From positions 372,001 to 436,000 of the forward strand of contig JBFWNV010000002.1 of the NCBI GenBank assembly GCA_050250875.1: a stretch of 64,000 bases of DNA, given 5' to 3'. Below the pieces are notes generated by a model. The model was not told the DNA's origin. It did no database searches and worked only from the letters and a program-made list of their open reading frames with translations. The first letter of the stretch is position 1, and every line of letters starts with the position of its first letter. Both the position numbers and the translations under genes were made by a program. Source of the DNA: CAWAYR01 sp050250875 (GTDB lineage: Bacteria > Acidobacteriota > Vicinamibacteria > Vicinamibacterales > UBA2999). Below, piece after piece: positions 24,355 through 32,281 of this stretch.

Positions 24355-25034
24355 TACAGCTCCGCCCAGCGGCGCACCAGGTTGTGGTACACGCCGGTGA
24401 GTTGCACGGCGGCGGCCTGCGCGTCAGCCGTCAGGGGCAGCGAGCGAATCGCCGCGTCGAGCTCGAACAACAGCGTCCGGTCGGCGTCGTTCCGCACCAT
24501 GCTCTGCAGCCAGAAGAACGAGCACACGCGGGCGCCGCGGGTCACCGGACGCACGTGGTGCAGGCTGGTGGACGGATACAGCACGAGGTGGCCGGCCGGC
24601 AGCTTCACCGCGTGCGTGCCGTAGGTGTCCTCGACCACCAGCTCGCCGCCGTCGTACTCGTCGGGCCCGGTGAAGAACAGCGTGCACGACAGGTCGGTGC
24701 GGAGGCGATGCGGCGTCCCCGGCACCTGGCGGATGGCGTTGTCGACGTGATTGCCGAACGACTGCCCGCCCGCGTAGCGGTTGAACAGCGGAGGGAAGAC
24801 GTGCAGCGGCAGCGCCGCGGCGATGAACAGCGGGTGGCGTTGCAGGGCCTGGACGATGATCCCGCCGAGTTCGCGGCCGATCGGATGCCCTTCGGGAATC
24901 TGCTGGTTGTCCTTGGCTCGCGCCGACTGCGGACCGGCGGTGACCTTGCCGTCCACCCACTCGGCGGCGGCGAGCAGGCGGCGCGCGTGCGCCACCTGCT
25001 CGGCCGTGAGGACGTCGGGAATCTGCAGCAGCAT
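24354..25034 (-). CDS. piuC: PKHD-type Fe(II)/2-oxoglutarate-dependent hydroxylase
   Basis: 226 residues, the usual length for YbiX/PiuC proteins. The iron triad and 2-oxoglutarate site are visible: His and Asp in FGNHVDNAIR, distal His in SLHHVRPVTRG, with the Arg a few residues on. The N-terminal helix LTAEQVAHARRLLAAAEWVDG and the motif AGHLVLYPS are conserved. These enzymes are usually linked to TonB siderophore receptors and iron starvation, perhaps modifying or processing a siderophore; the substrate is unknown. It lies seven bases after the receptor gene in the same minus-strand operon. ATG 25034 fits the family N-terminus. Confidence 0.9.
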   Translation of the reverse strand: MLLQIPDVLTAEQVAHARRLLAAAEWVDGKVTAGPQSARAKDNQQIPEGHPIGRELGGIIVQALQRHPLFIAAALPLHVFPPLFNRYAGGQSFGNHVDNAIRQVPGTPHRLRTDLSCTLFFTGPDEYDGGELVVEDTYGTHAVKLPAGHLVLYPSTSLHHVRPVTRGARVCSFFWLQSMVRNDADRTLLFELDAAIRSLPLTADAQAAAVQLTGVYHNLVRRWAEL

Positions 25035-25041
25035 CGCGCGC

Positions 25042-27513
25042 TCAGAAGCCGATCTGCGTGCTGAGCAGCAGGGCCCGCCTGAATCCCGGGTTGTAGCGTC
25101 CGCCGTTGTTGTTGACACTGCGGATGTAGACCTCGTCGGTGAGGTTGTAGCCGTTCAGGCGCAGCGTCAGGTGGGCGTTGACCGCGTAGGACGCCACGGC
25201 ATCGACCAGATGGCAGGCCGGCACCGAGATGGTATTGGCCGTGTTGACGAAGACCCGGTCTGAGAAGCGGACGCCGCCGCCGGCGGTGAAGCCACGCACC
25301 GCGTAGGTCGTCCACAGGCTGCCCGACCATTCGGGCATGAGGGTCAGCTGACGTCCGTCGGTGGCGACGGCCTGCGAGTCCTGCCTGCCGTCGAGCCAGG
25401 CAGTGTTGGCCATGACGCTCCACCGATCGGTGATCTGGCCGACCAGCCCGATGGTGGCGCCGTGCAAGATCTGGGCATCGTCCTGGTTGAAGAGCGGCGG
25501 CACGGTCGTGGCGTCGATCGTGTAGATGACGTTCTCGTTGCGGGTGTCGAACCACGCCGCCGTCGCCGACAGCCGACGCCGTAACAGATCCCACTTGGCG
25601 CCGACCTCGAGGTGGCGCGAGATCTGCGGCGCGACGTTGGGATTGTTGGCGTTGTTGGATTGGGCGCTGAGCGCGAAGTTGCCGGACCCGGGCGGCGTGA
25701 CGGTGCGGCCGTAGGAGGCGTAGAGGTTGGCCGCCGGCGTCAGCGGGAACAGCACCCCGGCCTTGCCGCTGACAATCGTGTCGGCGGCGTCGAGGTCGGT
25801 GCGGAGGCCGGTCGTCGCCACGGCACGGTACACGGTGTCGTAGCGCTCGACGCGGAGGCCCCCGTTCAGCTGCAGACGGCCGAGGGTGGCGACGTCGAAG
25901 GCCGACAGCGCCAGCGTCCGTGTCGTCGCCTCGGTGGTCGCGCCACTTGGCCGCGGCGCGAAGTCGGCGATCGGCGCGAATGGATTCGGCGTGTAAACGC
26001 TGTCGGCCGCGCGCGTACCACCGCCGGTCAGCCCAGGAGCCGAGTAGTCCTCGCTGGTCAGCTCGACGCCGATGGTCAGCGCATGCGCGACACGGCCGGT
26101 GGTCAGCCGGCCGGTCACGGCGGTCTGGTTCGACAGGATGCGGTTCTCGCGACGGTTCACCTGACGGCTGAAGGTGACCGTCTCGGTCTCCGGCAGGTAG
26201 CTGGCCACCGACTGGATCGCGGTGACGACGGCCTCGCGCGTCGTCTCGTTGACGCGCGTCTGGTTGCGCACCGACCAGCGGGCCGACAGATCGTGTTCGA
26301 CGCGCCCGGTGACGCTGGCCTGTCGGGCCTCGTCGTAGTCGTAGTCGGGCGAGCCGTAATAGGTGTCCTGCGCGACCGGGCGCGTCGTGAGTACCGTCGT
26401 CGGCGTCAGCGGCTGGTCCCAGGCCGCTCCCGGGATTCCGTAGTCCGGCAAGCTGTCCTGCCGTGTGAACTGCCCTTGCAGCACGACGCGGGTCGGGGTT
26501 CCCAGCCCCATCGCCACGCTCGGGGCGATCGCCTTACGCCCGCTCTCGACGTAGTCGCGGCCGGCGACGCCGCCGTCCTGCCACAGCGCGTTCAGCCGCA
26601 CCGACGTGCCGGCCAGCCAGCGACCCGGCTCGCCGATCGGCAACTGCGCGTTGAGATCGGCGGTCGCCCGCCGTGCTTCCGCCGACCCGTAGCTCACGGT
26701 GGCGATGTGGGCGTTGCCCAGGTGCGGCGCCTTGGTGGTCATGTTGACGTAGCCGGCGGCATTGCCGCGGCCGACGTCCGCGCCGGTCGGGCCGAGGTAG
26801 ACCTCGACCTGCTCGAGATTGAAGACGTCACGCGTGACCAGGCCATCGTCGCGGACGTTGTCGACGAACAGGCTGTTGGCGGCCGAGAAGCCGCGCATGT
26901 TGAACATGTCGCCGGCGGTGCCCGAGGCGCCGCCGCCTTCGCCGGCCTGCAGCGTGATACCCGGCACGTTGCGCATCGCGTCCGACAGCGTGAACGACCC
27001 CTGCTCGGCCATCGCGGCGTGCGGAATCACCTGAATGGTCTGCGGCGTGGCCGCCAGCGTCGTCGCGTACTTGGGCGACTCGACCCGCGGCAGACGGCCG
27101 GTGACCTCGACCGACTCGCGGACACCACGCACGTCGATCACGAAGACGCCGTCGTCGCGTCGCGTCGCCGCCAGGGAGGTGCCGTCGAGCAGGGCGGCGA
27201 ATGCCGCCTCGATGGTGTACGCACCGGACACGCCCGGCGAGGTCATCATGCCGACCGTGTCGGCCGGCAACTGCACCACGACACTGAGACCGGTGGCGGC
27301 CTCGAGGGCGCGGATGGCCGAGTCGAGTGGCCCGGCGGCGATGTCGACGCGGACCAGCGTGGTGTCGCGCACCGCCGGCGTCGGCTGGGCGACCTGGGCG
27401 CCGGCCGGGGCGGCGGCCAGCGCCGCCGACATCACGAGCGCACTGATCGAGAAGAAACGGACGGCGCCGCGCCTGCGGGGGCGGCGGAACGGACGAACCG
27501 GACGACGGAGCAT
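25042..27513 (-). CDS. TonB-dependent siderophore receptor with STN signalling domain
   Basis: 823 residues. A signal peptide (ends about residue 40, PAGAQ) is followed by a secretin/TonB N-terminal (STN) domain (about 50-120; VDIAAGPLDSAIRALEAATG), a plug (about 135-260; TPQTIQVIPHAAMAEQ, FNMRGF), then the barrel, ending RALLLSTQIGF. The plug matches the TonB-siderophor family, so ferric siderophore import is likely. An STN domain normally contacts an anti-sigma factor, but no FecR-like gene lies next to it, so it may be vestigial or act in trans. ATG 27513 starts the signal peptide. It lies 64 bases after the PepSY gene and seven before piuC. Confidence 0.92.
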   Translation of the reverse strand: MLRRPVRPFRRPRRRGAVRFFSISALVMSAALAAAPAGAQVAQPTPAVRDTTLVRVDIAAGPLDSAIRALEAATGLSVVVQLPADTVGMMTSPGVSGAYTIEAAFAALLDGTSLAATRRDDGVFVIDVRGVRESVEVTGRLPRVESPKYATTLAATPQTIQVIPHAAMAEQGSFTLSDAMRNVPGITLQAGEGGGASGTAGDMFNMRGFSAANSLFVDNVRDDGLVTRDVFNLEQVEVYLGPTGADVGRGNAAGYVNMTTKAPHLGNAHIATVSYGSAEARRATADLNAQLPIGEPGRWLAGTSVRLNALWQDGGVAGRDYVESGRKAIAPSVAMGLGTPTRVVLQGQFTRQDSLPDYGIPGAAWDQPLTPTTVLTTRPVAQDTYYGSPDYDYDEARQASVTGRVEHDLSARWSVRNQTRVNETTREAVVTAIQSVASYLPETETVTFSRQVNRRENRILSNQTAVTGRLTTGRVAHALTIGVELTSEDYSAPGLTGGGTRAADSVYTPNPFAPIADFAPRPSGATTEATTRTLALSAFDVATLGRLQLNGGLRVERYDTVYRAVATTGLRTDLDAADTIVSGKAGVLFPLTPAANLYASYGRTVTPPGSGNFALSAQSNNANNPNVAPQISRHLEVGAKWDLLRRRLSATAAWFDTRNENVIYTIDATTVPPLFNQDDAQILHGATIGLVGQITDRWSVMANTAWLDGRQDSQAVATDGRQLTLMPEWSGSLWTTYAVRGFTAGGGVRFSDRVFVNTANTISVPACHLVDAVASYAVNAHLTLRLNGYNLTDEVYIRSVNNNGGRYNPGFRRALLLSTQIGF

Positions 27514-27577
27514 GGCCTGACCACGAACCTTCCTGACGCTGTACCGAGAACCCGACGCTGAGTGACGAGTGCGAGCG

Positions 27578-28792
27578 CTACGCCGCCTGGCGGTTGTCGC
27601 GCACTGGCGAGCGGCGACGCATCCACGCCCACCACCGCCGCAGCGCGAGGGCGATGCCCGTATAGACCAGCACGGCGCCACCGGCCGAGACCAGCCCGGC
27701 GATGGTCTGGCCGGGCAGACCGTAGATCTCGCCAGTGTGGGCGAAGCGCAGCCAGCTGCGCAGCTGGCGGCCCGGCCCGAGGTCGTCGAACGTCTCGCGT
27801 TTCTGGATCGCCGTCGACGCCCGATCGATCGTGACCGTCGTCCGGTACTGCGGCTGGCCGCCGTAGCCCCGATCGACCGTCAGCACGAACGGCGCGGCCG
27901 GCGGGCCACCCAGGCGGGTGCCGATCGTGCGCCATCCGGGCACGTCGGCCTGGGCGGCCGTCCAGGCGGCGTCGAGTCCGCGGACGTCGAGGGCGCGCGG
28001 CTCACGGTCGCCACGACGCTCGCGGTCGCCGCGGGCCGGAGGCGCTCCCCCGGGACCGCCAGGCCCGCCGGGCGGCCCCGGCCGGGCCGCGGCCTGTGGC
28101 GGCGCCTCGCCGGCGATGCGGAACACGAGGTTGCCGGCCCACGAGTAGGAGATCGGCACGGCGCCGGCGACCACGATCGCCAGCGGCACGGCCGACCAGA
28201 TCCCGATCACGTTGTGCCAGTTGAAGTCGCGCGCCTTGGCCGCCAGGCCGGCGCGGAACCACAACACCTGCTTGAACTGGACCCACGACCGAACACGCGG
28301 CAGCCAGAGGTACATCCCGCTCACCACGATGAAGAGGAAGCCGAGGTTCGCCGCGCCGGTGATGGCCTTGCCGGTGCCGCGGCTGACGCCCTCGAGCGCC
28401 AGCCAACGGTGCCAGCTGGTCATGCTGCGGAAAAAGGCCCGCAGCCCGGGCGACGGCTCACCCAGGACGGCGCCGGTGTAGGGGTCGACCAGCCGGGCCC
28501 GGCCACCCTCGAACGTGACCGTAACCGGCGCGCGCCGGTCGGCCCGCATCGTCATCCCGGTGGGTGCCGCCCCCGCCTCGGCAGCGGCCACCGACGCCAG
28601 CAGCGTCTCTGGCGGCAGCGGCCGCGCGTCGGCCGGAAGCGGCACCGACCCGGATCGGCGATCGGCCCACTCGAGCATCTGTTTCTCGTAGGTCAGGACC
28701 ACGCCGGTCACGCACATCAGGAGGATGACGGCTCCCGCCACGCCGCCGGTGACGAGGTGCATCCAGAACAGGACGGTTCGGAAAGGCTTCAT
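27578..28792 (-). CDS. PepSY-associated TM protein (iron-regulated inner-membrane reductase type)
   Basis: 404 residues with four predicted helices: the first near residues 10-35 (FWMHLVTGGVAGAVILLMCVTG), two central (about 175-235), and one near 355-380. Two PepSY-like periplasmic segments lie between them. Conserved His residues occur in the first helix and in SWHRWLALEG, consistent with heme ligation in the PiuB/FegB/FsrB group. That group is thought to reduce ferric siderophores after import. A long Gly/Pro-rich linker (about 235-265) is unusual. It is first in a minus-strand iron operon with the siderophore receptor and PiuC, behind a promoter with two flanking dyads. Confidence 0.85.
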   Translation of the reverse strand: MKPFRTVLFWMHLVTGGVAGAVILLMCVTGVVLTYEKQMLEWADRRSGSVPLPADARPLPPETLLASVAAAEAGAAPTGMTMRADRRAPVTVTFEGGRARLVDPYTGAVLGEPSPGLRAFFRSMTSWHRWLALEGVSRGTGKAITGAANLGFLFIVVSGMYLWLPRVRSWVQFKQVLWFRAGLAAKARDFNWHNVIGIWSAVPLAIVVAGAVPISYSWAGNLVFRIAGEAPPQAAARPGPPGGPGGPGGAPPARGDRERRGDREPRALDVRGLDAAWTAAQADVPGWRTIGTRLGGPPAAPFVLTVDRGYGGQPQYRTTVTIDRASTAIQKRETFDDLGPGRQLRSWLRFAHTGEIYGLPGQTIAGLVSAGGAVLVYTGIALALRRWWAWMRRRSPVRDNRQAA

Positions 28793-28802
28793 GGCGTAAA
28801 AC

Positions 28803-28817
28803 TGAGACTCCGTCTCA
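28803..28817. promoter_or_regulatory. TGAGA-N5-TCTCA dyad, downstream copy
   Basis: A perfect inverted repeat with 7-base half-sites if flanking bases are included (CTGAGAC, TCC, GTCTCAG at 28802-28818). It lies between the predicted -10 box and the start codon of the iron operon, 10 bases before the ATG, so a bound protein would repress. Confidence 0.6.
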
Positions 28818-28828
28818 GAAACTGCGCC

Positions 28829-28858
28829 AGTCTATCGGCGACCAGATCGGTCGGTCAA
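28829..28858 (-). promoter_or_regulatory. Promoter of the PepSY-siderophore receptor-piuC operon
   Basis: On the minus strand TTGACC (complement of 28853-28858, 5/6) is separated by 18 bases from TAGACT (complement of 28829-28834, 4/6). The pair sits exactly between two TGAGA-N5-TCTCA dyads, one upstream of the -35 and one over the initial transcribed bases. Confidence 0.55.
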
Positions 28859-28866
28859 GCAGAAAA

Positions 28867-28881
28867 TGAGATCGCGTCTCA
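28867..28881. promoter_or_regulatory. TGAGA-N5-TCTCA dyad, upstream copy
   Basis: Second copy of the dyad, with its centre 64 bases from the first. It begins 8 bases upstream of the minus-strand -35 box and 24 bases from the -10 of the divergent plus-strand gene. Because of gene content I suspect an iron regulator such as Fur, although the half-site differs from the enterobacterial Fur consensus. Confidence 0.6.
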
Positions 28882-28916
28882 CAATTGCCGCCCGGCGGGG
28901 TGGTTAGAATGCCGGA

Positions 28917-30026
28917 GTGACGAAACCCCTCCTGCTCGTCCTGGCCGCAGCGACGGCAACTGCCACGCTGACGGCGCAATCGTCTCCGGCGCCCTATCAG
29001 GAGCGGGACTTCCTGTCGCGGGTGCGGCGGCTGACGGTCGAGGGCCGGCGCGCCGGCGAAGGCTACTGGTCGCCCGACGGGAAGCGGCTCGTGCTGCAGA
29101 GCGAACGCGAGCCGGGCAACCCCTTCTATCAGATGTACGTGATGGACCTGACCACCGGCGACGCGACGCGCATCTCGCCGGGGCTGGGCAAGACGACCTG
29201 CGGCTTCTTCCGGCCGGGCAGCGACCAGATCCTGTTCGCCTCCACGCACCACGACCCGAAGTCGAAGCAGTACCAGGACGAGGAGCTGGCCTTTCGGGCC
29301 TCGGGCAAGGAGCGCCGCTATGCCTGGGACTACGACCCCGAGATGGAGATCTACGCCTACGCCGAGAAGACCAGGGCGCTGACCCGCCTCACCAGCGTGC
29401 GCGGCTACGATGCCGAAGCGGGATACTCGCCTGACGGCCAGTGGATCGTGTTCAGTTCGACACGCGCCGGCTACGACCACGCGCTGTCGCCCGCCGAGGA
29501 AAAGCAGCTGGCGACGGACCCGAGCTGGTTCGCCGAGATCTACATCATGAAGGCCGACGGCTCCGACCAGCGGCGGCTGACCACGACGCCCGGCTACGAC
29601 GGCGGGCCGTTCTTCACCCCTGACGGCAAGAAGGTGCTGTGGCGCCGCTTCGACGAGCAGGGACTCATCGCCGACGTCTGGACGATGAATCCGGACGGCA
29701 GTGACAAGCGGCAGATCACCGACTTCAAGGCGATGAGCTGGGCGCCGTACATGCACGTCTCGGGCGAGTACATCCTGTTCGCCTCGAACAAGCTCGGCTT
29801 CGAGAACTTCGAGATCTTCATGGTCGACGCCGCTGGCGCCAAGGAGCCCGTACGGGTCACCTACTCCGACGGCTTCGACGGACTGCCGGTGCCGTCGCCC
29901 GACGGCACGCAGCTCGCCTTCACGTCGTCGCGCAGCGGCGGCGGGGCCGGCCAGATCTTCCTGGCCCAGTGGAACCACCAGAAGGCCCTCGAGGCCATCC
30001 GCAACGCGCCGCCGCGCACGCACTGA
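28917..30026 (+). CDS. Exported TolB-like beta-propeller (PD40/WD40-like) protein
   Basis: 369 residues, signal peptide to about residue 20 (LTAQ). Repeated PD40 blades follow: GYWSPDGKRLVLQSER, GYSPDGQWIVFSSTRAGYD, FFTPDGKKVLWRRF, and PSPDGTQLAFTSSRSGG. It probably forms a six- or seven-bladed propeller that binds protein or sugar in the periplasm; no catalytic domain is fused. The start is GTG 28917, preceded by TAGAAT with a six-base gap, so the mRNA is probably leaderless. It lies seven bases upstream of an M28-PDZ peptidase and probably forms an operon with it. Confidence 0.82.
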   Translation: MTKPLLLVLAAATATATLTAQSSPAPYQERDFLSRVRRLTVEGRRAGEGYWSPDGKRLVLQSEREPGNPFYQMYVMDLTTGDATRISPGLGKTTCGFFRPGSDQILFASTHHDPKSKQYQDEELAFRASGKERRYAWDYDPEMEIYAYAEKTRALTRLTSVRGYDAEAGYSPDGQWIVFSSTRAGYDHALSPAEEKQLATDPSWFAEIYIMKADGSDQRRLTTTPGYDGGPFFTPDGKKVLWRRFDEQGLIADVWTMNPDGSDKRQITDFKAMSWAPYMHVSGEYILFASNKLGFENFEIFMVDAAGAKEPVRVTYSDGFDGLPVPSPDGTQLAFTSSRSGGGAGQIFLAQWNHQKALEAIRNAPPRTH

Positions 30027-30033
30027 GGACGCC

Positions 30034-31866
30034 ATGCCGACGCTGTCCCGATCGCTCACACTGGCCGCCGTGATCGCCCTGGCGGCGGTCGACAGCCGCG
30101 CCCAGTCCGCCGCCCCGTCGAGGACCCGCGTCGATGTCGAGGTGCTGGCCTCCGAGCGGCTCGCCGGCCGGCAGGCCGGCGCCGAGGGCGCACGGCTCGC
30201 CGCCGATCACCTCGTGGCCGAGCTGAGGAAGATGGGGGCGCGGCCGCTGCCGGGCCAGCAGGACTTCCGCCTGCCGTTCAGCTTCACGGCCGGGGTGAAG
30301 GACGGCGGCACGACGCTGCAGGTCACCGCGCCAGCCGACGGTGACGCCCGCGGCGTGGCGCAGTTCGACACCGTGCGCCAGGTGCAGGCGCTGTCGTTCT
30401 CGGACAACGCCGAAGTGAGCGGCGCCGCCGTCTTCGCCGGCTACGGCCTGGTCGTGCCCGAGTCGCAGAACTTCGGCTACGACAGCTACGCGACACTCGA
30501 CGTCAAGGACAAGGTCGTCGTCGTCCTGCGCTACTTCCCCGAGGACGCCGACCAGAAGACCCGCACCATCCTGTCGCGCTACGCCGACCTGCGCTACAAG
30601 GCAATGCAGGCACGGCAGCGCGGCGCCAAAGCCCTGCTGGTCGTGACCGGACCGCGCTCGCCGAACGCCGGCGAGACGATTCCGATGAGCTTCGACACGG
30701 CGCTCGCCGGTTCGGGCATCGTCGCCGCCAGCGTGTCGGCCGACGCCGCCAGAGCGCTGTTCGCCGGGGTGGCCGATCGGTCGCTCGAGGACATCCAGAA
30801 GTCGTTCGACTCCGGCAACCCGCACACCGCCGGCTTCGCGCTGCCGGGCGTGACCGTCACCGTGAAGACCGCGGTAGTGCGCGAGAAGCAGGAAGGCTTC
30901 AACGTCGCCGGCTATCTGCCGGCGACGGCACGGATAGCGCTGCCGAAGCCGTGGGTGGCGCTGGGCGCCCACTACGACCACCTCGGGCGCGGCAGCCACG
31001 GCAACTCGCTCGCCGCCAAGGAGGACGCCGGCAAGGTCCATCACGGCGCCGACGACAACGCCTCGGGCACCGCTGCAGTGCTCGCCGCCGGGCGGGCCCT
31101 GGCCACGGGCCAGCGGGCCCGCCATGTGCTTCTCGCCTTCTGGTCAGCCGAGGAGATCGGCCTCATCGGCTCCAACGCCTACGTCACCACGCCGCCGGTG
31201 CCGAACGATCAGCTCGCCGCCTACTTCAACTTCGACATGGTCGGGCGGATGCAGGACAACAAACTCACGGTCCAGGCGGTCGGGACCAGCCCCGGCTGGC
31301 GGACGCTCATCGAGCGCGCCAACGTCGCTGCCGGCTTCGACCTGGTGCTCCAGGACGACCCGTATCAGCCGACCGACGTCGCCAGCTTCAACGCCGCCGG
31401 CGTGCCCAGCCTCGCCTTCTTCACCGGCACCCACGTCGACTACCATAAGCCGAGCGACACCGCCGACAAGATCAACTACGAGGATCTCGACCGGGTGGTC
31501 GACTTCGCCGTCACGCTGGCCAGGCGCGTCGGCCAGCAGGACGAGACGCTGGCGTTCGCCAAGGTCGATCAGGTGCAGCAGGGCGGCGGGCGGGCCGGCG
31601 TTCGGATCTTCACCGGCACCATTCCCGATTACGCGACCGACGTGAAGGGCCTGCTGCTCGGCGGCGTAATCGGCGGCGGTCCTGCCGAACAGGCCGGGCT
31701 GCAGAAGGGCGACGTGGTGATCCAGCTCGGCGAGCAGACCATCGCCAACATCTACGACTACACCTACGCGCTCGAGGCCCTCAAAGTGAACCAGCCGGTC
31801 AGGGTGATCTACATGCGTGGCAGCGAACGGCGCGAGACCACACTCACGCCGTCGGCACGCAAGTAG
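30034..31866 (+). CDS. Exported M28-family peptidase with PA and C-terminal PDZ domains
   Basis: 610 residues: signal peptide (to about 24), PA-type domain (about 120-270), M28 catalytic core (about 300-500) and PDZ domain (about 515-605; LLGGVIGGGPAEQAGLQKGDVVIQLGEQ). Zinc ligands are visible in LGAHYDHLG, HGADDNASGTAA, SAEEIGLIGSNA, FDMVGRM and VDYHKPSDTAD. Secreted or periplasmic aminopeptidase activity is expected; the PDZ domain may recruit C-terminal tails. It follows the beta-propeller gene by seven bases and ends two bases before the Rieske gene, so the three are probably cotranscribed. Confidence 0.9.
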   Translation: MPTLSRSLTLAAVIALAAVDSRAQSAAPSRTRVDVEVLASERLAGRQAGAEGARLAADHLVAELRKMGARPLPGQQDFRLPFSFTAGVKDGGTTLQVTAPADGDARGVAQFDTVRQVQALSFSDNAEVSGAAVFAGYGLVVPESQNFGYDSYATLDVKDKVVVVLRYFPEDADQKTRTILSRYADLRYKAMQARQRGAKALLVVTGPRSPNAGETIPMSFDTALAGSGIVAASVSADAARALFAGVADRSLEDIQKSFDSGNPHTAGFALPGVTVTVKTAVVREKQEGFNVAGYLPATARIALPKPWVALGAHYDHLGRGSHGNSLAAKEDAGKVHHGADDNASGTAAVLAAGRALATGQRARHVLLAFWSAEEIGLIGSNAYVTTPPVPNDQLAAYFNFDMVGRMQDNKLTVQAVGTSPGWRTLIERANVAAGFDLVLQDDPYQPTDVASFNAAGVPSLAFFTGTHVDYHKPSDTADKINYEDLDRVVDFAVTLARRVGQQDETLAFAKVDQVQQGGGRAGVRIFTGTIPDYATDVKGLLLGGVIGGGPAEQAGLQKGDVVIQLGEQTIANIYDYTYALEALKVNQPVRVIYMRGSERRETTLTPSARK

Positions 31867-31868
31867 GA

Positions 31869-32189
31869 ATGCCGATCTCGGGCCGGTTCGTGGCCGTGGG
31901 CCGCGCCGAGACGTTCGGTCCGGGCGGACACTTCGTGAAGGTCGAGGGCCGTCATGTCGCGCTGTTCCGGCTGGCTGACGGGTTCCACGCCCTCGACAAC
32001 CTGTGCCTGCACCACGCCGGGCCGCTGTGCGAGGGCCGGATCGACGCCGCCGACGTCGTGACGTGCCCGTGGCACGGCTGGAGCTACGAGATTCGCTCGG
32101 GTCGGCTGACCCAGGACCGCAGCGTCGGGGTGAGCCGGCACGACGTCAGGGTCGCGGACGGCGAGGTGCAGGTGCGGTTGAGCGAGTGA
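31869..32189 (+). CDS. Rieske [2Fe-2S] ferredoxin-like protein
   Basis: 106-residue soluble Rieske protein of the NirD/biphenyl-dioxygenase ferredoxin type. Cluster ligands are C46 and H48 (NLCLHHAGPLC) and C66 and H69 (TCPWHGWSYE). No membrane anchor or signal peptide, so cytoplasmic. It presumably passes electrons to an unidentified oxygenase or reductase, since none is adjacent. It starts two bases after the M28-PDZ gene, which suggests coexpression without an obvious functional link. Confidence 0.88.
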   Translation: MPISGRFVAVGRAETFGPGGHFVKVEGRHVALFRLADGFHALDNLCLHHAGPLCEGRIDAADVVTCPWHGWSYEIRSGRLTQDRSVGVSRHDVRVADGEVQVRLSE

Positions 32190-32281
32190 CGACCGACCGA
32201 GCTGGCCGTGCGACGCTCGCGGGGCCAGGCATGGCGCCGTTCACCGGGAAGCGCGCCGCCAAATAGCCCCACCGCGGCCGC

